Positions 45,023 to 52,215 of a DNA stretch of 64,000 bases are shown here, piece after piece; the stretch's first letter is position 1; each line of letters starts with the position of its first letter. Below the pieces are notes generated by a model. The model did not search any database. It was not told the origin of the DNA and saw nothing but the letters and a program-made list of their open reading frames with translations. Origin of the DNA: Prevotella sp. ne3005 (GTDB taxonomy: Bacteria > Bacteroidota > Bacteroidia > Bacteroidales > Bacteroidaceae); contig NZ_FOCK01000001.1 in assembly GCF_900110085.1 (NCBI RefSeq), positions 372,001 to 436,000 of the forward strand, read 5' to 3'. Both the position numbers and the translations under genes were made by a program.

Positions 45023-45259
45023 ATGAGACAAGAAATACACATTGTTCCTAATCAAGAGAGGGGCGGTTGGGATGCAAAGAGGCAAAACGCGGAAAGAGCC
45101 TCAAAGCATTTCGGAACCAAGCAGCAAGCTGTGGATTGGAGCCGCAATCTTGCAAAAAAGGAAGGACTTGAAATGATTCCTCATGGCAAAGACGGCAAAG
45201 TACAAAATCCTAACAGCTACGGTAACGATCCTTGCCCGCCTCGTGACAAAAAGCATTAA
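45023..45259 (+). CDS. DUF2188 domain protein
   Basis: 78 residues from ATG 45023 (MRQEIHIVPNQERGGWDAKR). The DUF2188 pattern is clear: IHIVPNQERGGWDAKRQNAERASKHFGTKQQAVDWSRNLAKKEG. These short proteins occur in many bacteria and phages and have no assigned function. It is the only plus-strand gene of the accessory region. An AGGAGG lies about 35 nt upstream, too far for this ATG, so an in-frame start further up cannot be fully excluded. Confidence 0.82.
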   Translation: MRQEIHIVPNQERGGWDAKRQNAERASKHFGTKQQAVDWSRNLAKKEGLEMIPHGKDGKVQNPNSYGNDPCPPRDKKH

Positions 45260-45272
45260 TTGTCACTCTCAT

Positions 45273-45302
45273 GGTAGCAGGTCTTTGGCAGAAGGCCTGC
45301 TA
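45273..45302. terminator. terminator between two convergent small genes
   Basis: GTAGCAGG pairs with CCTGCTAC across a 14-nt loop, followed by TTTATT on the plus strand. It also lies just beyond the stop of the minus-strand gene at 45305. Confidence 0.65.
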
Positions 45303-45304
45303 CT

Positions 45305-45562
45305 TTATTGATATTGATTAACGTGATTATACTTCTTACTCGACACCAACAACTCATTGGACAGCAACATCCCTAGTTCCTTCAATTTCCCTGCCTTCAT
45401 CAGTGTTTTGTTGTGCTTTATCCAATAGCAGTAAAAACCTCTTTCAATATCGTCGTACTTTGAAGGATTCCGCTTGTATGTATTAATGAAATCAACGACA
45501 ATAATGTATTTGGATAGACACTTCTCATCCTGAGTAATCGCAGAATATAATGTCCAAGACAA
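45305..45562 (-). CDS. diverged helicase-associated-domain protein, copy 5
   Basis: 85 residues if a TTG at 45562 is the start. The family's MTQDE start is here ITQDE, its ATG changed to ATT, so the gene may be weakly expressed or dead. It keeps RNPSKY, KHNKTLMKAGKL and the terminal NHVNQYQ of copies 1 and 3, but the middle is diverged. It follows the three-gene module at 45573-47039 by 10 bp. Confidence 0.55.
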   Translation of the reverse strand: MSWTLYSAITQDEKCLSKYIIVVDFINTYKRNPSKYDDIERGFYCYWIKHNKTLMKAGKLKELGMLLSNELLVSSKKYNHVNQYQ

Positions 45563-45572
45563 TCCTTTCTAC

Positions 45573-46151
45573 CTACAGCTCTTTTTTCTCAACTTCGATT
45601 TCTGGTAGTCCAATTCTGCTTAGATAATCGCAGAACCTTTGGTTTATCAAATCTCTAAACAAATCGTCAACAGAACATACCTTGTGGTCTAGTCTACTAT
45701 AGAGTGTATCACGATTTATCGTAAAGAAATATTTGAAATCAATGATTAACTCAGGCATATCTTTCTCGGGAAAGACCACATAGTGATAACGTGGGTCATT
45801 ATTAGCTTTAATATATCGAATCCTTTCACTATTAATTCTATCACCCACATTCATCAAATCGCCCCAGTTCTTCCCTTCACGGAAACTTGAAATCTCAAAT
45901 AGAGGTGCTACAATCAAATGAAGAAGTGAGCCTGATTTATTCTCCGTCCTATGAATAAAATCTGTATGAAGGTCACAATCCTGATTGAGGCAAATCACAA
46001 GTGGGAAAGTTATCTTCTTTAACAGAATAGCCCCATCCGGCTTTACAATGACATCCTCAACAATATCAATATTATGGAATATGTCACCCTGCATTATTCG
46101 CCCATCTTCAACCTTCTTATCAGGACGTCTTACAACAGTTGCATTATTCAT
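45573..46151 (-). CDS. unknown protein with QDCDL motif, third gene of a coupled module
   Basis: 192 residues. The N-terminal half is beta-rich (RIMQGDIFHNIDIVEDVIV), with FPLVICLNQDCDLHTDF near residue 50-65. The C-terminal part is charged and helical. I know no name for the family. Its start overlaps the stop of the 53-residue gene by 8 bp, and that gene overlaps the TIGR04255 gene, so the three are translated as one unit. Confidence 0.72.
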   Translation of the reverse strand: MNNATVVRRPDKKVEDGRIMQGDIFHNIDIVEDVIVKPDGAILLKKITFPLVICLNQDCDLHTDFIHRTENKSGSLLHLIVAPLFEISSFREGKNWGDLMNVGDRINSERIRYIKANNDPRYHYVVFPEKDMPELIIDFKYFFTINRDTLYSRLDHKVCSVDDLFRDLINQRFCDYLSRIGLPEIEVEKKEL

Positions 46152-46305
46152 GAATTGCTTTTCTTAGTTCAATAACCTCCCTAACAGGTACATAATGACT
46201 CTTATAATAATCTACATTAAAAGAGACCACACTCTGCACCGTAATCTCAGGTTCTTTATATGCCGGCTCTAAGTCCTGCAATGATACAACGTCTAATTCA
46301 TCCAT
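46144..46305 (-). CDS. 53-residue linker gene of the TIGR04255 module
   Basis: ATG 46305 overlaps the stop of the TIGR04255 gene (TGATG). The stop TAA 46146-46144 overlaps the start of the next gene. The product MDELDVVSLQDLEPAYKEPE ... RKAIHE is acidic at the front and basic at the end, with no known domain. Tight overlap on both sides argues that it is real and that stoichiometry with its partners matters; it may be a small antitoxin-like or adaptor peptide. Confidence 0.7.
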   Translation of the reverse strand: MDELDVVSLQDLEPAYKEPEITVQSVVSFNVDYYKSHYVPVREVIELRKAIHE

Positions 46306-47039
46306 CACCTTAAATAATCAATGACTTCGCCTCGGATATACCTTATAAAAGTATCAAAAGCCGCGTGGTTATATACAGAAATCATCTCACACCAGTTTTC
46401 TATTGGTTGAAGCCCCTCTGAATACACGTCGATATCCAGAATTACATCCTGACTGCTAATCTTGTTAGGATAGAATTTATTTGGCACACCATACTGCACT
46501 CTGATTCTATAATCCTCTTTCAAGTACTCATCAACAATAATCAGGCGAGAAAGATCATTTTTCTTTGCCAGAGACTCTTTCAATATCTTCGTTTCAGATG
46601 CATTCAAGACAGTCGGAAGATTGCCATCTTTATTAGCAGGAAAAGTGTTTATAAAACGCATTCCGATTCTCCTAGACTTTATGGTTCCTCCCGTTCTCTC
46701 CGAGAAAACCTCAACTACTTTCCCTAGGCGTTCTTTGTATAAATCATTAGTAGTATAGTAGTTAGATGAGAAGATAATGGCCTTATCGACTGGCGATATC
46801 TCTAATCTAACACTTGGTTCAATTAAAAAGAGGAATTTCTTGGCTTCCGCCTTATCAATCCTAACACTATCCAGGTTCACATTGAAATGTGGTGAGATTT
46901 GGATTTGCCTATTAGGAAAGACCATGCCTAAAGCATCACTTATGTCTCCATAATCCAATTCACTACTCATATCCAAATCTATTCGAATAATAAATGTGGA
47001 TACTTTGTTCTTTGTAAGGGTTCTTTTGGGGTTACTCAT
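46305..47039 (-). CDS. TIGR04255 family protein
   Basis: 244 residues from ATG 47039; a TTG eight codons up is less likely. The family shape is visible: an N-terminal alpha/beta half with a Phe/Arg-rich sheet, then SRRIGMRFINTFP (residues about 125-137) and the VQYGVPNKFYP and DVILDIDVYSEG strands near the end. TIGR04255 proteins are found in accessory and mobile regions, without known activity. First gene of a three-gene overlapping unit. Confidence 0.78.
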   Translation of the reverse strand: MSNPKRTLTKNKVSTFIIRIDLDMSSELDYGDISDALGMVFPNRQIQISPHFNVNLDSVRIDKAEAKKFLFLIEPSVRLEISPVDKAIIFSSNYYTTNDLYKERLGKVVEVFSERTGGTIKSRRIGMRFINTFPANKDGNLPTVLNASETKILKESLAKKNDLSRLIIVDEYLKEDYRIRVQYGVPNKFYPNKISSQDVILDIDVYSEGLQPIENWCEMISVYNHAAFDTFIRYIRGEVIDYLR

Positions 47040-47389
47040 ATTGGTTATTAGTATTTTATTCAAAAAGTGGAGAGTTGTCTAAGAGCAAAACTGCTTTACT
47101 CTCTCATTTAGAGCATTCAGATTAAACACTCCCATGATATCATTATTTAGGTTTTCTGCTTCAGTGTCTTAACAATGGAAGTTAGCATTTTCTGAATTCT
47201 GATAAATAAACAGGACATGACTTCCCAGTCGGAACGGTTAAACCCGCTCTTTTCCGGAGCTGATTTTGGTCTGAAATGGTCTCCTTAAAAACGAAGCATA
47301 TCCGTTCAAAAAAGGGGAAAATGTCAGTTTTTGGCGTCCTGGCTTTAAAAAAGCCTTTTAGGGCAGTTTTCTTGGACGAGCCAAGCGAC

Positions 47390-47577
47390 AAAGCCGAGCG
47401 CTCGACTTCGCTCGAAATGACAAAGAGGGTATGCCTTCCCGACACCCTTTTATTGTCATACCTACGCTTTTTTGTCTTCTCGACCGAGTGCAACGAGTGG
47501 AGAGATCTCATGAGATTTCTCGACTTCGCTCGAAATGACAAGGGGCGACTTCACTCGAGATGACAAGGGGGCTGTCA
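47390..47577. repeat. palindromic repeat cluster
   Basis: No gene is seen in 47040-47574. 47040-47340 is AT-rich with no clear signal; GGCTTTAAAAAAGCC at 47341-47355 is a small hairpin. From 47390 a GCCAAGCGACAAAGCCGAGC motif is followed by several TCGAAATGACA / TGTCATCTCGA units, among them a complete palindrome at 47473-47540. Confidence 0.8.
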
Positions 47578-47964
47578 CCCTTTCCATACTTCATCCTCAT
47601 CCAGCGGGCTGTACGCCCCATCCTTCGCCTCAAACAGCACCGTTCCGCTCTCCAGACACTTCAAGCTATGCCACTGTCCCTTCTCGATATTCAGCACTAC
47701 TCCACCCGGCACCATATCAATGGTATCCGTCAGCCATCCTTCAGAGTCATAGAAATACTCCTCAAAATGCCCGCGAACGCAAACACATGTCTCAGATGTC
47801 CCCTTATGTCTGTGTATAGGCATCACCGTTCCCGGCTCCAGTGCATTCAACATCCTTTGCGACTGGTCGTCAGCAGAATTCCGCATATCTAGATTACAAC
47901 GCAGCCTCGGGCTCTCCTTCGCCTTCGCTGTCAACTCATCCAGTATCTTCTTATCTATAACCAT
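47575..47964 (-). CDS. wbuC: WbuC family cupin protein
   Basis: 129 residues, one cupin barrel: PIHRHKGTSETCVCVRGHFEEYFYD and IEKGQWHSLKCLESGTVLFEAKDGAY carry the metal-binding histidines. WbuC proteins are found in O-antigen and capsule clusters; their reaction is not established and a sugar isomerase-like role is only assumed. Two conserved-spacer promoters lie 160 and 245 nt upstream. Its stop codon region (VWKG) abuts the palindromic repeat cluster. Confidence 0.88.
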   Translation of the reverse strand: MVIDKKILDELTAKAKESPRLRCNLDMRNSADDQSQRMLNALEPGTVMPIHRHKGTSETCVCVRGHFEEYFYDSEGWLTDTIDMVPGGVVLNIEKGQWHSLKCLESGTVLFEAKDGAYSPLDEDEVWKG

Positions 47965-48122
47965 TTTTCCGTTTCAATATCTTCAAGTGCAAAAGAGCTT
48001 CCCCCACTCCTCAGGGTCACCCCATCCTTACGAACAGGGCGAGCCATGGAATCCTATTTCCGGCAATACACTTCATAGATGACTGGTATCCAAATGCACC
48101 GATGATTAGTAGTAACCGCTGG

Positions 48123-48153
48123 CAAAGATACGATTAAACGAGCAAAATACAAA
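48123..48153 (-). promoter_or_regulatory. promoter with conserved spacer (proximal), wbuC
   Basis: Minus strand: TTTG at 48153-48150, TATCTTTG at 48130-48123, spacer 19 nt with TTTTGCTCGTTTAATCG. Confidence 0.7.
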
Positions 48154-48207
48154 ATAAAACGCAGATTATTTTTAGTTTCGAGTGTGAGTATCCTCGAGAC
48201 TTTGTCT

Positions 48208-48239
48208 CAAAGATAGTGAAAATCGAGCGAGAAACCAAA
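48208..48239 (-). promoter_or_regulatory. promoter with conserved spacer (distal), wbuC
   Basis: Minus strand: TTTG at 48239-48236, TATCTTTG at 48215-48208, spacer 20 nt with TTCTCGCTCGATTTTCAC. The TTTTTCCGAGA stretch beyond the -33 is shared with the promoter at 32.4 kb. Confidence 0.75.
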
Positions 48240-48362
48240 CTCTTATTTGGATTTTTCCGAGAGCCGCCCGCTCGGCTTTGCCGCTTTTACAAAGCAAAGC
48301 GACTAAAAGAATTTTCGACCTCATTTCGAGGTCAAATATACAACTTTTCTGCTAACAATCCA

Positions 48363-48424
48363 AATTTTCGAGCAGCGAACGCAGAGAAAAGATCACTTTT
48401 ACTCTGCTGAGTCGTGAGAAAATT
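48363..48424. repeat. structured element G, copy 1
   Basis: Outer stem AATTTTC/GAAAATT, internal loop GAGCAGCGA opposite GAGTCGTGA, inner stem GCAGAG/CTCTGC, one unpaired A, apical stem AAAAG-ATCA-CTTTT. Confidence 0.75.
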
Positions 48425-48548
48425 CGACAATCTGTCAAACTTTCTTCGCACTTTTTTCAGCGGAGCTCAGGCGAGCATGCTCGAAAGCGCCCAAAAACTC
48501 CTCACCTACAAAACCCAAAATCGCCTCGAACCATTACGGTTCAAAGCG

Positions 48549-48655
48549 ATTGTCATCTCAACTAAGCGATGGAGCAGTGAGTGGAAAGCTAAGCTTGCTT
48601 AAGCTATCCAGAGTCGCGGCAGAGTTCGACGTAGTCAAATGACAATGAGGGTTCT
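48549..48655. repeat. palindromic repeat with structured element G (copy 2) nested in it
   Basis: TTGTCATCTCAACTAAGCGA and GTTCGACGTAGTCAAATGACA are the arms of the palindromic family. Between them, at 48565-48628, GGAGCAGTGA and GAGTCGCGG enclose TGGA-A-AGC / GCT-A-TCCA with TAAGC-TT-GCTTA at the tip and the same unpaired A. The spacer 47965-48687 contains no gene, only these repeats and the two promoters. Confidence 0.65.
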
Positions 48656-48687
48656 TGACATAGCCAAGCGAGCGAGGGTGGAAGTCC

Positions 48688-49020
48688 CTACTTCATTATA
48701 TCCCCCTCTTCAAGCGGTTCATACGCCCCATCCTTCACCTCCAGAATCACAGAGCCACTCTCCAAGGCATGAACAGTATGCCATTGACCAATAGGCACAT
48801 TAAGAGCCGCCACCGGCCCATTGGGGCTCAATTCTATCGTCTCGGTACATCTACGCATCTCGTCATAATATTCCCATACCAGTCGACCACGGAGACAAAC
48901 CACAGTCTCTGAAGTCTTCTGATGGCGATGAACCGAGGGAGCAGCGAGCGCAATGCCGAATCTCATTCGAGCATTGCCGAGTCGCGTCCAAGGAAGACCG
49001 AAGGTCAATGGGGAAACCAT
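48688..49020 (-). CDS. second WbuC-like cupin with replaced N-terminus
   Basis: 110 residues, shorter than the 129-residue neighbour. VHRHQKTSETVVCLRGRLVWEYYD and VPIGQWHTVHALESGSVILEVKDGAYEP match the cupin of the gene at 47575. The first 30 residues do not: they come from a copy of structured element G (48939-49000), read in frame as LGNARMRFGIALAAPS. Whether it folds is open. A possible promoter (TTTGG and TACCTTCG) lies at about 49060-49095. Confidence 0.65.
   Translation of the reverse strand: MVSPLTFGLPWTRLGNARMRFGIALAAPSVHRHQKTSETVVCLRGRLVWEYYDEMRRCTETIELSPNGPVAALNVPIGQWHTVHALESGSVILEVKDGAYEPLEEGDIMK
48939..49000. repeat. structured element G, copy 3, inside the wbuC-like gene
   Basis: GAGCAGCGA and GAGTCGCGT flank GCAATGC / GCATTGC with apical CGAAT-CTC-ATTCG and the unpaired A between the two stems. 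All stems differ in sequence from copies 1 and 4 but keep pairing. Confidence 0.75.
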
Positions 49021-49299
49021 TAATCACTCGCTTACCTTATCCAATAATCACTATCACCGTTTGCGAAGGTACACAATAATCTCCATATTTCCAAATTTTG
49101 CCGCCACTTTTTTTCTAAAACCCTAATCAAATCTCCTCCTCCACCCTCTTATGAGGCAATCGGTCACCATATTTCAATATCGTTTTGGCTTAATCTCGAT
49201 AACTACCTATTTACAACAAGCCACTCAAATCCCACATCATTTGGCGACATCCCCCACTCCTCGGTTAATCCGGGGGGGATTAACTGAAAGTAGAAAAAA

Positions 49300-50340
49300 A
49301 TGAAACTCTACCCATTACTCTTCGAACCCAACCTCCACGAGGTGATATGGGGAGGAAATAACCTCAGACCCTATAAAGGCTTGGAACCCTCTGATGAGCC
49401 TATTGGCGAGAGTTGGGAGGTCAGTGCAGTGCCCTCCAGCACTAGCATCATCAGTAATGGCGATTGGGCTGGCAAGGATATCATCTCCGTCATCAAGGAT
49501 TATCCAGAACAGATCCTGGGAAAAGAGGTCAACCAGAGATACCACGGCCAATTACCATTACTCGTCAAATTCATCGATGCCAAGCGTGACCTGAGCATTC
49601 AGGTACATCCCAATGATGAGATGGCGATGCGCGAACATGGCAAGATGGGTAAGAATGAGATGTGGTACATCATCAAGGTCGAAGAGGGAAGCCACCTCTA
49701 TGCAGGCTTCAAGCAGGAGATATCCCCCAACGAATACCAGCGCAGAATAGCCGATGGAACCATCACGGAAGTCCTAGCCGACCACCCTGTCAAAGCGGGT
49801 GACGTGTTCTACCTCCCTGCAGGCCGTGTCCATGCCATCTGTGGTGGCATCATGCTGGCAGAGGTCCAGCAATCCTCTGATGTCACCTATCGCATCTACG
49901 ACTACAACCGTCCAGGCTTGGATGGCAAGCCTCGTGAACTGCATACGGAATTGGCTGCGAAAGCCCTCGATTACCATGTCGAGAAGAACTACCGTACGGA
50001 ATATAGTGAGACATCAGATAAAGCTGTCCAGATTATCGATTCCCCCTATTTCGATGTGCGTGTGATGGAAATCAATCAGTCCATGCATCGCAACCTGATT
50101 AAGTATGACAGTTTCATTATTTCCATGTGCATAGCTGGCGACTGCAAAATCAGGATCAGAAGTACTCAGGATGAGATCATCCTGAAAGAAGGTCGTAGTA
50201 CCTTGATTCCTGCAGCGATAGCAGATTACGATGTCACCCCCTTAAATGGCTCTTCAAAACTGCTGGATGCATTTATTGACAACAAAGACAGAAGCCTTCC
50301 TCATAAGGTTACTCGATTCTTACATATTACTCAGAAATAA
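49300..50340 (+). CDS. manA: mannose-6-phosphate isomerase, type I
   Basis: 346 residues. Zinc ligands Q101, H103 (IQVHPND), E120 (KNEMWY) and H178 (AGRVHAI) are all present, in the order of type I isomerases. It interconverts fructose 6-phosphate and mannose 6-phosphate in the cytosol and supplies GDP-mannose for the gmd product encoded next. First gene of the plus-strand polysaccharide operon. The 279-bp spacer before it holds no other gene; a GGGGGG-rich small hairpin lies at 49262-49282. Confidence 0.94.
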   Translation: MKLYPLLFEPNLHEVIWGGNNLRPYKGLEPSDEPIGESWEVSAVPSSTSIISNGDWAGKDIISVIKDYPEQILGKEVNQRYHGQLPLLVKFIDAKRDLSIQVHPNDEMAMREHGKMGKNEMWYIIKVEEGSHLYAGFKQEISPNEYQRRIADGTITEVLADHPVKAGDVFYLPAGRVHAICGGIMLAEVQQSSDVTYRIYDYNRPGLDGKPRELHTELAAKALDYHVEKNYRTEYSETSDKAVQIIDSPYFDVRVMEINQSMHRNLIKYDSFIISMCIAGDCKIRIRSTQDEIILKEGRSTLIPAAIADYDVTPLNGSSKLLDAFIDNKDRSLPHKVTRFLHITQK

Positions 50341-50353
50341 TAATCATATATGA

Positions 50354-50415
50354 ACTTTTGGAGCAGCGAGAGATAAGCAAAGAATGCTTTAGCTTATCTG
50401 AGTCGTGACAAAAGT
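50354..50415. repeat. structured element G, copy 4
   Basis: Outer stem ACTTTTG/CAAAAGT, loop GAGCAGCGA opposite GAGTCGTGA, inner stem AGATAAGC/GCTTATCT, one unpaired A, apical AAAG-AATG-CTTT. It fills the space between manA and gmd, so it is transcribed. Confidence 0.8.
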
Positions 50416-50438
50416 GCATGATAAAACAAAGTTTTAGC

Positions 50439-51596
50439 ATGAAAACAGCATTAATTACAGGTGTTACGGGTCAAGATGGAAGTTACTTGGCCGAGTTCTT
50501 ATTAGAGAAAGGCTACGACGTCCATGGCATGATCCGTCGTAATTCATCGGATTATCGTGAACGTATTGCCCACTTGGAGGGTGTCAAGAACTTCCACTTA
50601 CACTTCGGTCATTTGGGAGACTCGATGAGTATCATCTCAATTATTAACAAGGTAAAACCTGATGAGATATACAACCTGGCTGCCCAGAGTCATGTGCAAG
50701 TAAGTTTTGACTCTCCAGAGTTTACGGCTGATGTTGATGCGACTGGTGTCCTCAGGGTTCTTGAAGCAGTCCGTCAATGTGGTTTGGCAGATAAGTGCCG
50801 TATTTATCAGGCATCCACCTCAGAACTCTATGGTAAGGTAGAAGAAGTTCCTCAGAACGAGAACACCCCTTTCCATCCCTACAGCCCCTATGCTGTAGCT
50901 AAGCAATATGGATTCTGGATTGTGAAGGAATATCGTGAGGCATACAATATGTACTGTTGCTCTGGTATTCTGTTTAATCATGAGTCAGAGCGCCGTGGAG
51001 AGACTTTCGTCACCCGCAAGATCACCCTTGCTGCAGCTCGTATTAAGCAGGGTAAGCAAGAAAAACTCTACCTCGGTAACCTGAGTTCACTTCGTGACTG
51101 GGGCTATGCCAAGGACTACGTAGAGTGTATGTGGCTCATCCTTCAGCAGGATAAACCCGAGGACTTTGTAATTGCAACCGGTGTTCAGCATTCGGTTCGT
51201 GAATTCTGCTATTATGCTTTCAAGCGTGTTGGCATTGAACTCGAGTTCCAAGGCGAGGGCGAAAACGAGAAAGGTATTATCAAGAGCCTTGCTTCAGACA
51301 TCCGCTCGGCCGAAGGACGCTTGCAAGGCAAGAACCTTCAGACATCAGCCCTCTCCGTAGGCGACGTAGTCGTCGAGGTCAGCCCCGATTTCTATCGTCC
51401 TACGGACGTAGTTAACCTCTGGGGCGATCCCACCAAGGCAAAGGCAAAACTGGGCTGGAATCCCAACAAGACAAGTTTCGAAGAACTGGTGAATATCATG
51501 GTTGACTCCGATATGGCAAAAGTTGCAGCAGAAGATGCTGCCACAAAGGTAAGAACCAACCTCGCAGAGTATTTGGAGAAAGGTATTGTAAAGTAG
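50439..51596 (+). CDS. gmd: GDP-mannose 4,6-dehydratase
   Basis: 385 residues from ATG 50439 ([14 protein letters not shown]); ATG 50418 is in frame seven codons earlier. Rossmann motif [22 protein letters not shown] and [12 protein letters not shown] (catalytic Tyr-x3-Lys) are typical of Gmd, as is [16 protein letters not shown]. It makes GDP-4-keto-6-deoxymannose, precursor of GDP-fucose, GDP-rhamnose or GDP-perosamine. No GDP-fucose synthase lies in the window. The C-terminal region has an extra stretch of about 30 residues before [14 protein letters not shown] compared with E. coli Gmd. Confidence 0.94.
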   Translation: MKTALITGVTGQDGSYLAEFLLEKGYDVHGMIRRNSSDYRERIAHLEGVKNFHLHFGHLGDSMSIISIINKVKPDEIYNLAAQSHVQVSFDSPEFTADVDATGVLRVLEAVRQCGLADKCRIYQASTSELYGKVEEVPQNENTPFHPYSPYAVAKQYGFWIVKEYREAYNMYCCSGILFNHESERRGETFVTRKITLAAARIKQGKQEKLYLGNLSSLRDWGYAKDYVECMWLILQQDKPEDFVIATGVQHSVREFCYYAFKRVGIELEFQGEGENEKGIIKSLASDIRSAEGRLQGKNLQTSALSVGDVVVEVSPDFYRPTDVVNLWGDPTKAKAKLGWNPNKTSFEELVNIMVDSDMAKVAAEDAATKVRTNLAEYLEKGIVK

Positions 51597-51603
51597 GAAA
51601 ACG

Positions 51604-52182
51604 ATGGAAGTAATAAAAACCAATATCGATGGTCTGTTTATAATAGAACCGCAAATTTTCAAGGATTCGCGAGGTTATTTCTTTGAGTCTTTCTCACAAC
51701 GTGAATTTGATGAGAAAGTGACACCGATTATTGGACAAAAGATTACTTTTGTTCAAGACAACGAGTCGATGTCCTCTTACGGTGTGATGCGAGGTCTTCA
51801 TTTCCAGTGCCCCCCATTTACCCAGAGCAAACTTGTACGTTGTGTGAAAGGCGCTGTGCTCGATGTGGCAGTTGATATCCGTAAAGGCTCACCAACTTAT
51901 GGTCAGCATGTGGCTGTTGAGTTGACAGAGGAGAATCACCGCCAGTTTTTCATATCGAAAGGTTTTGCACATGGCTTTGCCGTACTGAGTGAAACGGCTG
52001 TTTTTCAGTATAAGTGCGATGAGTTCTATCATCCTGAGACTGATGGAGGTATTAGTATCTTAGATGATTCCCTTGGTATTGACTGGCATATACCAACAGA
52101 TAAGGCTATCCTTTCTGAGAAGGATATTAAGCATGTGTTGCTGAAGGATTTTGATAGTCCTTTTGATGTGAAATCCATATAA
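51604..52182 (+). CDS. rmlC: dTDP-4-dehydrorhamnose 3,5-epimerase
   Basis: 192 residues, standard cupin of the RmlC family: IIEPQIFKDSRGYFFESF, the catalytic RGLHFQCPP histidine region and SKGFAHGFAVLSETAVFQYKC. It acts on dTDP-4-keto-6-deoxyglucose from RmlB. It is placed 7 bp after gmd and two genes before rmlA and rmlB, with the operon reading straight through. Its normal partner rmlD is not found in the window. Confidence 0.94.
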   Translation: MEVIKTNIDGLFIIEPQIFKDSRGYFFESFSQREFDEKVTPIIGQKITFVQDNESMSSYGVMRGLHFQCPPFTQSKLVRCVKGAVLDVAVDIRKGSPTYGQHVAVELTEENHRQFFISKGFAHGFAVLSETAVFQYKCDEFYHPETDGGISILDDSLGIDWHIPTDKAILSEKDIKHVLLKDFDSPFDVKSI

Positions 52183-52215
52183 AGGGGATTTAAGTAATGA
52201 TTAGTATATATTGCT

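Noticed and set aside
47181..47541. A 119-codon minus-strand open frame rich in SRNLMRS and ERSALSL motifs
   Set aside because: It is mostly a translation of palindromic repeats; such FARND/SRNL peptides are typical false genes produced by this repeat family.
48216..48602. Two plus-strand open frames of about 60 codons
   Set aside because: They run through promoters, element G and palindromic repeats, and have no homologue-like features or start signals.
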